64,000 nucleotides of DNA from an uncultured Oscillospiraceae bacterium (GTDB lineage: Bacteria; Bacillota; Clostridia; Oscillospirales; Oscillospiraceae). Location of the stretch: NCBI GenBank assembly GCA_910588635.1, contig CAJUPW010000013.1, positions 9,770 to 73,769 on the forward strand. Direction: 5' to 3'. The first letter of the stretch is position 1. Each line of letters begins with the position of its first letter. Positions 1-7,787 of this stretch are shown piece after piece. Under the pieces are notes generated by a model that was given only the letters and a program-made list of their open reading frames with translations, did not search any database and was not told where the DNA came from. The translations under genes and the position numbers were made by a program.

Positions 1-281
1 ACACCGCCCGGGGCGGGCTGGTGAACCAGGGGGACCTGCTGGAGGCGCTGCGCAGCCGGGCCATCGCCGGAGCCGCCCTGGACGTCTTTGACGCCGAGCC
101 CCTCTCCCCCGACGCCGGCTTTGTCGGGCTGGACAACGTGGTCATCACGCCCCACATCGCCGGGGCCACGGTGGACGCCATCCCCAAGTCCCCCTTCCTC
201 CTGATGCGGGAGGTGGACAAGATCATTGCCCTCGGTCTCAGCGACCGGATCGTCAACCGCGGGCATATCCAACTGAACTGA
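1..281 (+). CDS. D-isomer 2-hydroxyacid dehydrogenase, C-terminal part (cut by window edge)
   Basis: Only the last 92 or so residues are present; the open frame runs in from base 3 and the 5' part lies outside the window. The visible start TARGGLVNQGDLLEAL is the typical segment at the end of the NAD-binding domain of D-2-hydroxyacid dehydrogenases (phosphoglycerate dehydrogenase/glyoxylate reductase family), followed by the conserved A-ALDVFDAEPL stretch and by the catalytic-histidine motif ITPHIAGAT. Such enzymes interconvert 2-keto acids and D-2-hydroxy acids with NAD(P)H. It is 15 bases upstream of a class II aldolase gene, so both probably act on the same sugar acid or sugar phosphate; the exact substrate cannot be read. 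The family is certain, the substrate unknown. Confidence 0.88.
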   Translation, partial: TARGGLVNQGDLLEALRSRAIAGAALDVFDAEPLSPDAGFVGLDNVVITPHIAGATVDAIPKSPFLLMREVDKIIALGLSDRIVNRGHIQLN

Positions 282-296
282 CAGGGAGGAACTATC

Positions 297-941
297 ATGA
301 TTTTAAAGGAAGAACGGGAACAGGTCGTAGAGTACGGCAAAAAGATGGTAGAGCTGGGGCTGACAGTGGGCACCTTCGGCAACCTGAGCGTCTACAGCCC
401 CAAGGAAAACCTCATGGCCATCAGCCCCTCGGGAATGGATTATTTCCTCACAAAGCCGGAGGACGTGGTGGTCCTCACGCCTGACGGGGAAAAGGTGGAC
501 GGAGACGCCAAGCCCTCCAGCGAGTATGATATGCACCGCATTTTTTATCAGAAGCGCCCAGGCATCAACGCCGTCGTCCACACCCACTCCACCTATGCGA
601 CCACCCTGGCCTGCCTTCACTGGAGCATTGAGCCGCTCCACTATTTGGTGGCCTACGCCGGCCCCGACGTGCCTTGCATCCCCTATGTGCAGTTCGGCAC
701 CTATGAGTTGGCCCAGGCGGCCTACGACGCCATGGGAGACGATCACTACGCCTGCCTGCTGGGCAACCACGGCCTGCTGGCAGTGGGCGGCAACATCTCC
801 TACACACTGGACGTGGCCCAGCAGATCGAATTTGTTTCCCGGCTTTACTACAACACCCGCATGGCGGGCGGCGCGGTCAATCTGACGCCTAAGGACATGG
901 AGGTCGTCCTGGGCTCGTTCCAGAGTTACCGCAAGAAATAG
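297..941 (+). CDS. Class II aldolase, L-fuculose-phosphate aldolase-like
   Basis: A 214-residue zinc-dependent class II aldolase/adducin-family protein, the usual length for FucA/AraD-type enzymes, which cleave sugar 1-phosphates to dihydroxyacetone phosphate (or glycolaldehyde-type products) and an aldehyde. The metal ligands are visible: Glu76 in PSSEYDMHR, His95 and His97 in HTHSTYAT and His158 in GNHGLLA; the phosphate-binding SPSGMDY motif is near residue 44. A good ribosome site (AGGGAGGA) lies 7 bases before the ATG. It is flanked by a 2-hydroxyacid dehydrogenase and PTS enzyme I, suggesting a catabolic operon for a PTS-imported sugar or polyol. Whether the substrate is fuculose, a tetrulose or a sugar acid cannot be decided from the sequence. 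Confidence 0.88.
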   Translation: MILKEEREQVVEYGKKMVELGLTVGTFGNLSVYSPKENLMAISPSGMDYFLTKPEDVVVLTPDGEKVDGDAKPSSEYDMHRIFYQKRPGINAVVHTHSTYATTLACLHWSIEPLHYLVAYAGPDVPCIPYVQFGTYELAQAAYDAMGDDHYACLLGNHGLLAVGGNISYTLDVAQQIEFVSRLYYNTRMAGGAVNLTPKDMEVVLGSFQSYRKK

Positions 942-959
942 TCTGAGAGGTGAGCTCAC

Positions 960-2690
960 ATGATGCAGATAAAAGGACTGGCCGGAGCAGCAGGCTGTGT
1001 GGCCGGCCACGCCGCGGTGTTCCGACCGTCGGAGCTCTGTCTGGAGCGCCGGGCCGTCAGTGATTCTCAGGCGGAGATCGACGCCATGGAGGCCGCCCGC
1101 GCCCGGTACAACGAGACCCTGCGCCGCCTGGCCGGTGAGGCCCGGGCTGCCCAGGGCGAGGAGGGCGCCGGCATCTTTGAGGCCTACCAGGTCATTGCCG
1201 AGGACGATTATCTCTTCGACCAAGTAAAGGAGCTGATCCGGGCGGAGTCGGTCTGCGCCTCCTGGGCCATCGAGCAGAAGCGGGCGGAGACTGAGGCCAT
1301 GTTCTTGGGCGTGGACGACCCCTATCTTCAGGCGCGGGCGGCGGACATCAACAACGTCTGCAAGGAGATTACCGGGGAGCTCCAGGGAGTGGACACGGGC
1401 GACCCCTTCGCCGGCCTCCGGGGAGAGGATCTCATCGTCTTTGCCGAGGACCTCACTCCGGCCGACACCGTTCGGATGGACCGCGCCCGGCTGAAGGGGA
1501 TGGTTACGGAAAAGGGAGGCGTGACCTCCCACACCGTAATCCTGGCCAAGGCCCTGGGCATTCCCGCCATTGTGGGCGTCGGCCCCATACTGGATCAGGT
1601 GGTCAGCGGGCAGGAGGTTTTGGTGGACGGCAGACTGGGAAATGTGGTGGTATGCCCTGACGAGGAGGCCAAAGCCGCCTTCCGCATCCGCGAGGAGGAG
1701 GACGGCCGCCGCAGGCTCCTCTTCGACGCCTGTAAAGCCTCCCCCGCCCGGACCAAGGACGGCATATCCGTACGGGTGAACATCAACTCCGGCGACACAG
1801 AGAGCATCAACACCTTTGATGCCGGCGCCTGCGACGGCATCGGGCTGTTCCGAACTGAGTTTCTCTATATGGGGCAGAACGGCTACCCGTCCGAGGACTT
1901 TCAGTTCAACGCTTACCGCTCCATGGCCGAAAAAAATCAGGGGCGGGAGCTGATTATCCGCACCCTGGATATCGGCGGAGACAAACAGTTGGACTACATG
2001 GACCTGCCGCAGGAGTCCAATCCGTTCCTGGGGTATCGGGCGATCCGTCTGTGCCTGGACCGGGAAGAGGTCTTCCTTACCCAGCTGCGGGCCATTCTGC
2101 GGGCCAGCGCCTTTGGAGAAGTAAAGATCATGTTCCCCATGATCGTCAATCTGGAGGAGCTGCTCCGGGCCAAGGAACTGCTGGCAAAGGCCATGGAGGA
2201 GCTGGACCGGAGAGGGGAGGCCTATCACAAAAACATTCCGGTGGGCATCATGGTCGAGACGCCCGCCGCGGTGCTTCTGTCTGACGTTCTGGCCCGGCAT
2301 GTGGACTTTTTCTCCATCGGCTCCAACGATCTGATCCAGTATACCACCGCCAGCGACCGGATGAATGAAAAGGTGCAATACCTGTACGACAGCTGCAATT
2401 TGTCCGTCCTGCGTTCCATCAAGCTGGTCTGTGACAACGCCCGGGCACAGGGTGTAGATGTGGGGATCTGCGGCGAGACCGCCTCTGAGCCGCGGCTGAT
2501 TCCCCTGTGGTGCGCTATGGGAGTCAACGAGTTGTCCGTGGCCCCGGCGCTGGTCGGCCGGACTAAATACATCATCAATCAGATATCTGAAGCCGATATG
2601 GCCCAGGAGATGGAGGCCATCCTCTCCCAGGGCAGTATCCCTTCGGCCCGGGAGCAACTGGACAAGATCCTGCAGGAGCTGGGCCTATGA
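960..2690 (+). CDS. ptsI: Phosphoenolpyruvate-protein phosphotransferase (PTS enzyme I)
   Basis: A 576-residue full-length enzyme I, the first step of the sugar phosphotransferase system: it takes phosphate from phosphoenolpyruvate on a histidine and passes it to HPr in the cytoplasm. The phosphorylated histidine is His191 in GGVTSHTVILAKALGIPAI. The C-terminal PEP-binding barrel shows RTLDIGGDKQLDYM, GIMVETPAAVLL, SIGSNDLIQYTTASDRMNE and the acid/base cysteine in GICGETASEP. Two ATGs lie in tandem at 960 and 963; the first is used here. It overlaps the next gene by 4 bases (ATGA). No HPr or EII gene is in this window, so partners must lie upstream or elsewhere; the linkage to a sugar-catabolic aldolase suggests it may be an operon-specific enzyme I rather than the general one. 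Confidence 0.95.
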   Translation: MMQIKGLAGAAGCVAGHAAVFRPSELCLERRAVSDSQAEIDAMEAARARYNETLRRLAGEARAAQGEEGAGIFEAYQVIAEDDYLFDQVKELIRAESVCASWAIEQKRAETEAMFLGVDDPYLQARAADINNVCKEITGELQGVDTGDPFAGLRGEDLIVFAEDLTPADTVRMDRARLKGMVTEKGGVTSHTVILAKALGIPAIVGVGPILDQVVSGQEVLVDGRLGNVVVCPDEEAKAAFRIREEEDGRRRLLFDACKASPARTKDGISVRVNINSGDTESINTFDAGACDGIGLFRTEFLYMGQNGYPSEDFQFNAYRSMAEKNQGRELIIRTLDIGGDKQLDYMDLPQESNPFLGYRAIRLCLDREEVFLTQLRAILRASAFGEVKIMFPMIVNLEELLRAKELLAKAMEELDRRGEAYHKNIPVGIMVETPAAVLLSDVLARHVDFFSIGSNDLIQYTTASDRMNEKVQYLYDSCNLSVLRSIKLVCDNARAQGVDVGICGETASEPRLIPLWCAMGVNELSVAPALVGRTKYIINQISEADMAQEMEAILSQGSIPSAREQLDKILQELGL

Positions 2691-3151
2691 GCGCCGGAAA
2701 AAAGCGGACCAAGAAGGTCTATCCCAAGCCAGCCGTGCCTGTAGATGACTTGGCGCACTGGGATCGCTGTGTCTACTGCGGCAGACCGGTTTCTGTAGAA
2801 GCCCCGCCTTTCATTGCCGCAGGACGCACCCGCCGCTTCCCGGCCTGCAGCGAGGCATGTAAGAATGCTACAGAAGCCTATGTTCAGGCGGACAGAAAGG
2901 GGAAACTGGGCTTGTACCTGATCCTGATGGTCTGTGCGGTCATAATTCTTATCGCCGCGCTGGGCGGTCAGCAAAATGTACTGATGTACGCCGCTGTCCT
3001 GTTGGCCGGTATCGGCTTTCTGGCATTTCCCTACCCTATCACTACCTTTGAGACCTTCCAGAGCTGCTGTATCCGGCGGGTGACACAGATAAGCCGGGGA
3101 TTGGGCGTCATTTTGATCCTTCTCTCTCTGGCATTCTTCGCCCTGGCATAG
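2687..3151 (+). CDS. Zinc-finger membrane protein of unknown function
   Basis: A 154-residue protein not recognised as a named family. Residues 27-60 carry a CVYCGRPV pair and a second CSEAC pair about 27 residues later, looking like a treble-clef or zinc-ribbon knuckle. Three hydrophobic segments follow (about residues 74-92, 97-112 and 138-154), the last ending at the C terminus. The start codon overlaps the ptsI stop (ATGA), so it is translated together with ptsI and is the last gene of that operon; a strong hairpin follows 30 bases downstream. The arrangement suggests a cytoplasmic zinc-binding head anchored to the membrane. The function is unknown and a role linked to sugar uptake is only a guess from context. 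Confidence 0.8.
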   Translation: MSAGKKRTKKVYPKPAVPVDDLAHWDRCVYCGRPVSVEAPPFIAAGRTRRFPACSEACKNATEAYVQADRKGKLGLYLILMVCAVIILIAALGGQQNVLMYAAVLLAGIGFLAFPYPITTFETFQSCCIRRVTQISRGLGVILILLSLAFFALA

Positions 3152-3181
3152 GGCAACCAGGTCTACCAAAAGTCTGCAAAA

Positions 3182-3222
3182 AAAGCCTCTGACCTTTTGT
3201 GCCGCAAGAGGTCGGAGGCTTT
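3182..3222 (+). terminator. Bidirectional hairpin terminator after the ptsI operon
   Basis: A 17-base stem (AAAGCCTC..., two G-U pairs) closes on a 7-base loop GTGCCGC, beginning 30 bases after the last stop of the operon. A-rich sequence precedes it and a T-containing tail follows, as in intrinsic terminators. A hairpin with nearly the same arms and loop occurs at 40399-40442. Confidence 0.75.
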
Positions 3223-3268
3223 CCGTATTTTAGGATGTCTACCCTTGCCTGTGTATTCCCCTCTTTTT

Positions 3269-3312
3269 AAGCCAGACCAGGACTCTAGTTGCGCAAGGGT
3301 CCTGGTCGGCTT
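3269..3312 (+). terminator. Second hairpin downstream of the ptsI operon
   Basis: AAGCC-GACCAGGAC pairs with GTCCTGGTCGGCTT (14 pairs with one bulged A) around a 15-base loop; CTCTTTTTT follows 8 bases later. It could back up the first terminator and insulates the following sigma-factor operon. Confidence 0.55.
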
Positions 3313-3388
3313 ATATCCTGCTCTTTTTTCGCCCCCCAGATTCGTCTCGATGTTTGTTCGAATTGCCGGGGCCGCTGGTGGCCTCATA

Positions 3389-3406
3389 TTGAAAGAGCAC
3401 TTTCAA
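3389..3406. promoter_or_regulatory. Perfect inverted repeat upstream of the ECF sigma operon
   Basis: TTGAAAG-AGCA-CTTTCAA is a perfect 7-base inverted repeat 63 bases before the sigma factor start. Its size and position fit an operator; the regulator is unknown. A possible -10 hexamer TATACT lies at 3441-3446, without a convincing -35. Confidence 0.4.
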
Positions 3407-3468
3407 GATGGCAATCATCCATTTTATACTCTGATTCCGTTATACTAATACAGCAAGGTGGTGAGCCA

Positions 3469-4002
3469 ATGGAGTACAGCGATTTTGATTTGATAAACGG
3501 AATAAAAAATGGGGATAAAGATGCGCTGTCGCTGCTGATACGGCGTTGGTATCCTAAAGTTTACTCATACTGCTGCAAAGTGACAGAAAACGAACAGGAT
3601 TCTTACGATATTACACAGGACGTGTTTATCTCTGTGATGCAAAATATTGACCGTTTTCACATATGGAACAAATTCAGCAGTTGGATTTTTACGATTGCGC
3701 ACAACAAGTGCATGGACTATTTCAGGCTGCAAAAAAAGACCCGCTCAGTCCAGGCGTTGGAAACTGAACTCCATGCCCCGCAGCCTGCGTTGGAGGAGCA
3801 AATAGCTGTTTCCGATACTCTTGAGAGAGCACTTTTGCGATTGCCAGAGACACAGCGAGACACAATTATTCTGCACTGCTGTCAGCAATTTACCTGCAAA
3901 GAAATCGCCCGCATGACCAATACACCGCTGCCAACCGTCAAATCCCGATTGGTTGCCGCAAAGAAAACTCTGTCTAAACTTCTTTGGGAGGACTTTCGAT
4001 GA
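3469..4002 (+). CDS. ECF-type RNA polymerase sigma factor
   Basis: The 177-residue protein starting at ATG 3469 has the two domains of extracytoplasmic-function sigma factors. Region 2 covers about residues 20-85 (SYDITQDVFISVMQNI, then FSSWIFTIAHNKCMDYFR for -10 recognition); region 4 covers about 120-175 (LPETQRDTIILHCC, then FTCKEIARMTNTPLPTVKSR, a helix-turn-helix for -35 recognition). The frame is open further upstream, but the ATG at 3469 has an AAGGTGG ribosome site and matches the family start. It overlaps the next gene by ATGA and heads a five-gene operon ending in an ABC ATPase. It probably directs transcription of its own operon in response to a membrane or antimicrobial stress; the signal is unknown. 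Base composition is clearly AT-richer than that of flanking genes. Confidence 0.92.
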   Translation: MEYSDFDLINGIKNGDKDALSLLIRRWYPKVYSYCCKVTENEQDSYDITQDVFISVMQNIDRFHIWNKFSSWIFTIAHNKCMDYFRLQKKTRSVQALETELHAPQPALEEQIAVSDTLERALLRLPETQRDTIILHCCQQFTCKEIARMTNTPLPTVKSRLVAAKKTLSKLLWEDFR

Positions 4003-4697
4003 ATGAACGTATGGAACAGGAGATCAACCGGACAATCGCTTTATTGCAGTCGTCAATGCCGCGGAGAAAATCCGAGGCCGTTTTATCGCAGCTGCTGAAC
4101 ATAGCAAAGAGTGAGATGAATCCTCTTTTGCTGCTGGCCTTGTTTTTTGTTTCGATTCTGTGCGGTGTGTGTCTGTCAAAGGATATCGCTTCTCCAATGG
4201 TAACAATATTTTGTATCAGCCCGCTGCCCATGCTGATCCTGTTTCACCGGTATGTGCTCCACTCCAATGAGCCTATGCGCGAGCTGGAGGAAACACTTCC
4301 CTTTTCCTATTCTGAAATGCTGGTTGGCCGCGCTATGCTGATATCTGCTTACATGGCGTTTATTTTTATCGCGCTTGCTGTGTTTTTATCTCACTCAGCG
4401 GGCGAAAACTTCATCAGGCTGGCGCTGTGCGGGGCCGTTCCCAGCACTTATCTATGTATAGGGCTGCTGATCCTGTCCGCTCTTATTCGGAACCAGGATG
4501 GGCTGTCATTGGCCGCCATTGTTTTGTGGGTCGGAATCAGCTATTGTGCGCTGGTCCTGCCGTTTGACCGTTTTTTGATTTTACTGCCAACCTCCATATA
4601 TGCGGCGCTTCTGGCGGTCGGAGCGGCTTTATACGGTATGTGTGCCTGCAAAATAAAACAAGGGAGGAGGTATTCTTATGCAGCTGGTGTTGAGTGA
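3999..4697 (+). CDS. Six-helix membrane protein, possible anti-sigma or ABC permease partner
   Basis: A 232-residue integral membrane protein starting at ATG 3999 (GGGAGGA ribosome site; ATGA overlap with the sigma factor). A hydrophilic N terminus of about 45 residues is followed by roughly six hydrophobic segments (about residues 45-60, 70-85, 112-132, 143-163, 173-190 and 196-215). The position just after an ECF sigma gene is that usually taken by an anti-sigma factor, and a short cytosolic N terminus plus membrane helices fits; however, the two following genes are also membrane proteins next to an ABC ATPase, so it may instead be a permease subunit. No sequence motif decides. An in-frame ATG at 3984 lies before the ribosome site and is not used here. 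Confidence 0.72.
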   Translation: MNERMEQEINRTIALLQSSMPRRKSEAVLSQLLNIAKSEMNPLLLLALFFVSILCGVCLSKDIASPMVTIFCISPLPMLILFHRYVLHSNEPMRELEETLPFSYSEMLVGRAMLISAYMAFIFIALAVFLSHSAGENFIRLALCGAVPSTYLCIGLLILSALIRNQDGLSLAAIVLWVGISYCALVLPFDRFLILLPTSIYAALLAVGAALYGMCACKIKQGRRYSYAAGVE

Positions 4698-5484
4698 AGC
4701 CAGAAAACAGAGGTCATTTCGTGAGGCTTGGGTGGGGTATCTCCTGGCAATTCTGCTCTTATCCGTATTTATTTACTCTGATTCAGAGGGGCTTAAATAT
4801 GGAGGCTGGTATTCTATACAGCAGGATATTCACAGGTATGTGGGCGTTTTGACTGCCTTTTTGCTTGTGATTGGATTGTCCCGGTTGATGTGCTATGAGA
4901 CAGAACAAAAAACGGCGGGACTGGTTGGGACCGCCGCGCACGGTCCGTCTCTTACATGGCGGGCGAAGGCTGGATTGTCGCTCCTATATTGTACGGCTGT
5001 GGTACTTGTGCTTGGGGCTGTGACCCTGGGTATTCGCGGCGCGCTGATCGGATTTCAAGATGCGTTTACGCCTGTTTCAGAGTGTATACATTTTGAGAGC
5101 GTACCTCTGTCAAATCTGGCATACTGCATCGTCCAATATGCTTTCCTGCTGCTGGGGGCGCTGTATTTCACCGGTTTTATTCTGATTGTCGCAACGCTCA
5201 CAAAACGCACTTCATTTACCATTTTTCTCTGCGGCGGCATATATTTGGCCTCCCTCTGCTATCAATTTGTCATTGAACACCGGTTGAGAGGACTAACCGC
5301 CCAAATCTGCAAGACTATTTTTCAAGTCAGCTTCTGCGGCTTTATGCAGTTGGAGAGTTATCGCTGGTTTGAATGGGCAGGACAATGGGAAAACGTCTGG
5401 AAGCCTGTTGTGTTTGTACTGCTGGCGACTGTCCTTGAATTTGCGGTTTTATGGCTGCTGTGGAGGCGTAGGGCAAAGACATGA
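4678..5484 (+). CDS. ABC-2-like membrane protein of the sigma/ABC operon
   Basis: A 268-residue protein with about six transmembrane segments and a basic N terminus, a layout common to ABC-2 family permease subunits. It starts at ATG 4678, 20 bases inside the end of the preceding gene and 8 bases after an AGGGAGGAGG ribosome site. The C terminus is a hydrophobic helix closed by WRRRAKT. There is no enzymatic motif. It is inferred to form, with one or both neighbouring membrane proteins, the channel driven by the ATPase encoded at 6197. Codon use is AT-rich (many ATA, TTA and AAA codons), unlike the chromosome around it. Confidence 0.75.
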   Translation: MQLVLSEARKQRSFREAWVGYLLAILLLSVFIYSDSEGLKYGGWYSIQQDIHRYVGVLTAFLLVIGLSRLMCYETEQKTAGLVGTAAHGPSLTWRAKAGLSLLYCTAVVLVLGAVTLGIRGALIGFQDAFTPVSECIHFESVPLSNLAYCIVQYAFLLLGALYFTGFILIVATLTKRTSFTIFLCGGIYLASLCYQFVIEHRLRGLTAQICKTIFQVSFCGFMQLESYRWFEWAGQWENVWKPVVFVLLATVLEFAVLWLLWRRRAKT

Positions 5485-6200
5485 AAACAGAATGTCTTCA
5501 ATACTTCAAAAATCCGTATTACTGGGCCGTCATTGGGTTTGGACTGGCCGCCCGCGCAGTATTGGCATATCTGGACTTCCGATACCGGGGGGCGCAATTT
5601 TGGGAGCTGGCCGCTGCCTTCTGGAACAAAACCGGCTCCATTACAATGGGATTTTTGATCCTGGTGGTGATGATCCGCCGGTTTTCTTGTGATGCGGAGC
5701 TGAGAACATTCCCCATCACCAACAGTACGGCTTATGGGCGTCTCTCACTGTTCTGGAACCGTCTGATTGGCGGCGAAGCGGCTGTCGTTGCGGCTGTGCT
5801 GCTTCTGTATGCGGGAAACACAGGAATTTCATTTTTGCTTGGGAACAAAATGGATATACCCTACGGCTGGACAGGCTCTTTTACCCATACTACAGCAGCT
5901 GCGCTTGCCGGCTCAGCCGGGTATTTTGCGCTGTCCGCAATGATATGTGATTTGGCCAAAAACCACCCCGTGGCTATGTGCCTGTGCGGGCTTCCCTTTG
6001 CAGGCAGCTATTTCATCAATGCCGGTACGGTGAAACCGCCGGACCTGTTCTGGTTCCTGCGGTATGGCTTTTTTACGGAACAGATGCGGGGACGGACAAT
6101 CAGGTCTTTTCCGGTATTTTGGGCTGTGTGGTATGCGGCGTTGATCGGTTTAACACTCTTTTGGGTGATTCAGAAAAGGAAGGAGCGCAAGGAGCTATGA
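5481..6200 (+). CDS. Second ABC-2-like membrane protein of the sigma/ABC operon
   Basis: A 239-residue membrane protein with about six hydrophobic segments, starting at ATG 5481 with an ATGA overlap with the gene before it and another ATGA overlap with the ATPase gene after it. The N-terminal YFKNPYYWAVIGFGL, a short amphipathic stretch leading into the first helix, resembles ABC-2 type permeases of peptide-resistance exporters. Charged residues cluster in the loop around residues 70-85 (RRFSCDAELRTFPITNS). A permease role is inferred from layout and context; the substrate is unknown. Confidence 0.75.
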   Translation: MKTECLQYFKNPYYWAVIGFGLAARAVLAYLDFRYRGAQFWELAAAFWNKTGSITMGFLILVVMIRRFSCDAELRTFPITNSTAYGRLSLFWNRLIGGEAAVVAAVLLLYAGNTGISFLLGNKMDIPYGWTGSFTHTTAAALAGSAGYFALSAMICDLAKNHPVAMCLCGLPFAGSYFINAGTVKPPDLFWFLRYGFFTEQMRGRTIRSFPVFWAVWYAALIGLTLFWVIQKRKERKEL

Positions 6201-7057
6201 ACCTTGTTTTTGAAAATATCAGTAAAGTATTCCAGGAAACCGTCGCGCTGGAAAAAATCAACCTGACCATGTCCGGCGGCGTCTATGGCCTGTTAGGGCC
6301 CAACGGAGCCGGGAAAACGACTATGATGAAAATTATGACCGACTTGGTGCCGCCCTCCACAGGCCGGGTGCTTTTGGACGGCCAGGATATTGCCGTAATG
6401 GGGGCCGGCTTCCGAAAAAAGCTGGGTTATCTCCCCCAGGATTTTGGCGTCTACCCAAACTTTACGGCGGAGCAATTTCTTTTCTACATTGCGCGATTGA
6501 AGGGCCTTTCAAAGTATGAGGCGAAGCGGCAGACGGATGATCTGCTGGCTATGGTGGGGCTGGAAGAAAAAGCGCGAAAAAAGCTCAAAGGGTTTTCCGG
6601 AGGGCAAAAGCAGAGGATTGGAATTGCGCAGGCTCTCCTGGGCGACCCGGAAATTCTGGTGCTGGATGAACCGACAGCCGGGCTGGACCCGGAAGAACGC
6701 ATCCGGTTTCGGGGGATCATCAGCGTGTTGTCTCAGCAGAAAATCGTGCTGCTGTCCACCCATATCGTTTCCGATATAGAGGCCATTGCCAACCGGGTCA
6801 TTCTGTTGAAAAAGGGCTCCATATTGGACGTGAAGCGGCCCGCTGAGTTGTTGGAAAAAATAGAAGGTAAGGTCTGGAGCGTCACCGTTGACACAGTGAA
6901 TGAAGCGAAGCTGATTCAGAAATTCTCATGCAGCAACATCATGCACGTGGAAGGAAAAAGCGTGGTTCGGCTGCTTTCTGAGCAGGGACCATGCGCAGAG
7001 GCCACGCCGCAGTCTCCTAATATGGAGGATGTGTATCTGTACTATTTCGGGCAATAA
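6197..7057 (+). CDS. ABC transporter ATP-binding protein
   Basis: A 286-residue ATPase starting at ATG 6197 (AAGGAG ribosome site, ATGA overlap). All ABC motifs are present: Walker A GPNGAGKTT (about residue 34), Q-loop GYLPQDFGVYPN, signature FSGGQKQRIGIAQAL, Walker B ILVLDEPTAGLDP and H-loop LLSTHIVSDIE. The C-terminal ~75 residues after the core are variable, as in DrrA/BcrA/CcmA-type drug and peptide exporters, the subgroup it most resembles. With the two or three membrane proteins upstream it should form an exporter or a membrane-protein-removing transporter, controlled by the ECF sigma factor at the head of the operon. The substrate cannot be told from the sequence. Confidence 0.93.
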   Translation: MNLVFENISKVFQETVALEKINLTMSGGVYGLLGPNGAGKTTMMKIMTDLVPPSTGRVLLDGQDIAVMGAGFRKKLGYLPQDFGVYPNFTAEQFLFYIARLKGLSKYEAKRQTDDLLAMVGLEEKARKKLKGFSGGQKQRIGIAQALLGDPEILVLDEPTAGLDPEERIRFRGIISVLSQQKIVLLSTHIVSDIEAIANRVILLKKGSILDVKRPAELLEKIEGKVWSVTVDTVNEAKLIQKFSCSNIMHVEGKSVVRLLSEQGPCAEATPQSPNMEDVYLYYFGQ

Positions 7058-7368
7058 AATTGATTCTTGGCAATAGCAATACACGATAAAATGGATTTTA
7101 CCTATCGGCATACTCCTGTTCCAAGTCAAGCCGCTTCTGATTGGCCTCACTGTGAATGCACATCTTGGACATACTGCTTTTGAGGAGGCTGAGGGGCGTC
7201 AAACCATTGTGCCGCAATTGTGCGGAATAGGCCCGGTCAACAACTGCGGCGGCCTTTCTGATGGTCCCCCGGCCCCTGACACAGCAGCGTACTTGCCGCT
7301 GTTTTCTTCCTTTGCTGCACTTCATTGTAATACCCACATAAAATTAAGGAAATTCACAGAATATTTCG
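7058..7368. other. Gene-free stretch with a doubtful minus-strand reading frame
   Basis: About 310 bases between the ABC ATPase and the zapA promoter. On the minus strand a 79-codon frame (7337-7098) reads through with a plausible C terminus (HSEANQKRLDLEQEYADR), but it has no convincing ribosome site and matches no family known to me. It could be a remnant of a mobile or lost gene next to the AT-rich operon, or chance. No hairpin strong enough to call a terminator was found. Confidence 0.35.
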
Positions 7369-7397
7369 TTTCCAAAGTGTCCTGTATGTGATATAAT
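7369..7397 (+). promoter_or_regulatory. Sigma-A promoter of the zapA operon
   Basis: TTTCCA (7369-7374, four of six matches to TTGACA), 17-base spacer, perfect TATAAT (7392-7397), 55 bases before the zapA start. Confidence 0.6.
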
Positions 7398-7451
7398 ACC
7401 TCTATCTGTAGAAATCTGAGGAATCAGAGAAAGAGCGGGGAGGAAACGGCT

Positions 7452-7766
7452 ATGAAAAACACGATCAAGGTTATCATCGACGGCAGGGATTACAACATGG
7501 TCGCGGTGGAGGACGAGACGTATGTCCGCAGGTGCGCCGAGCTGGTGGACCAGCAGATTAAGGAGGTTTCAGTGGGAGGGCGGCTCTCCCAGGCGGACGC
7601 GGCGGTGCTGGCCGCCATGAATGTGGCCGACATGCTGCTGAAGGAGCAGGAGGCCTCAGAAAATCTCCGCCGGCAGGTGAAGGAAAACTTGGAGGAGGCC
7701 AACGCCCTGAAAATGGAGCTGTCCGAGGCCAAGCGGGAAATCTTCAAGCTGGGCACCAAGAAGTAA
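7452..7766 (+). CDS. zapA: Cell division protein ZapA
   Basis: A 104-residue protein with the ZapA layout: an N-terminal globular head with the family signature KVIIDGRDYNM and a long C-terminal coiled coil (about residues 45-104, rich in Glu, Lys, Ala and Leu: MLLKEQEASENLRRQVKENL). ZapA binds and bundles FtsZ filaments at the division site. The ribosome site GGGGAGGAAA precedes the ATG, and a consensus-like promoter lies 55 bases upstream. It leads an operon with the U32-family gene 21 bases downstream, an arrangement known in many Firmicutes. Confidence 0.93.
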   Translation: MKNTIKVIIDGRDYNMVAVEDETYVRRCAELVDQQIKEVSVGGRLSQADAAVLAAMNVADMLLKEQEASENLRRQVKENLEEANALKMELSEAKREIFKLGTKK

Positions 7767-7787
7767 GAAAGGAAGGAGGCGCCGCCG

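Noticed and set aside
303..2657. 784-codon open frame on the minus strand
   Set aside because: It lies opposite the clearly identified aldolase and ptsI genes; long antisense frames are common in GC-rich DNA, and its product has no recognisable domain.
7098..7337. 79-codon minus-strand frame between the ABC ATPase and zapA genes
   Set aside because: It was kept only as a note; without a ribosome site, promoter or recognised family it cannot be called a gene.
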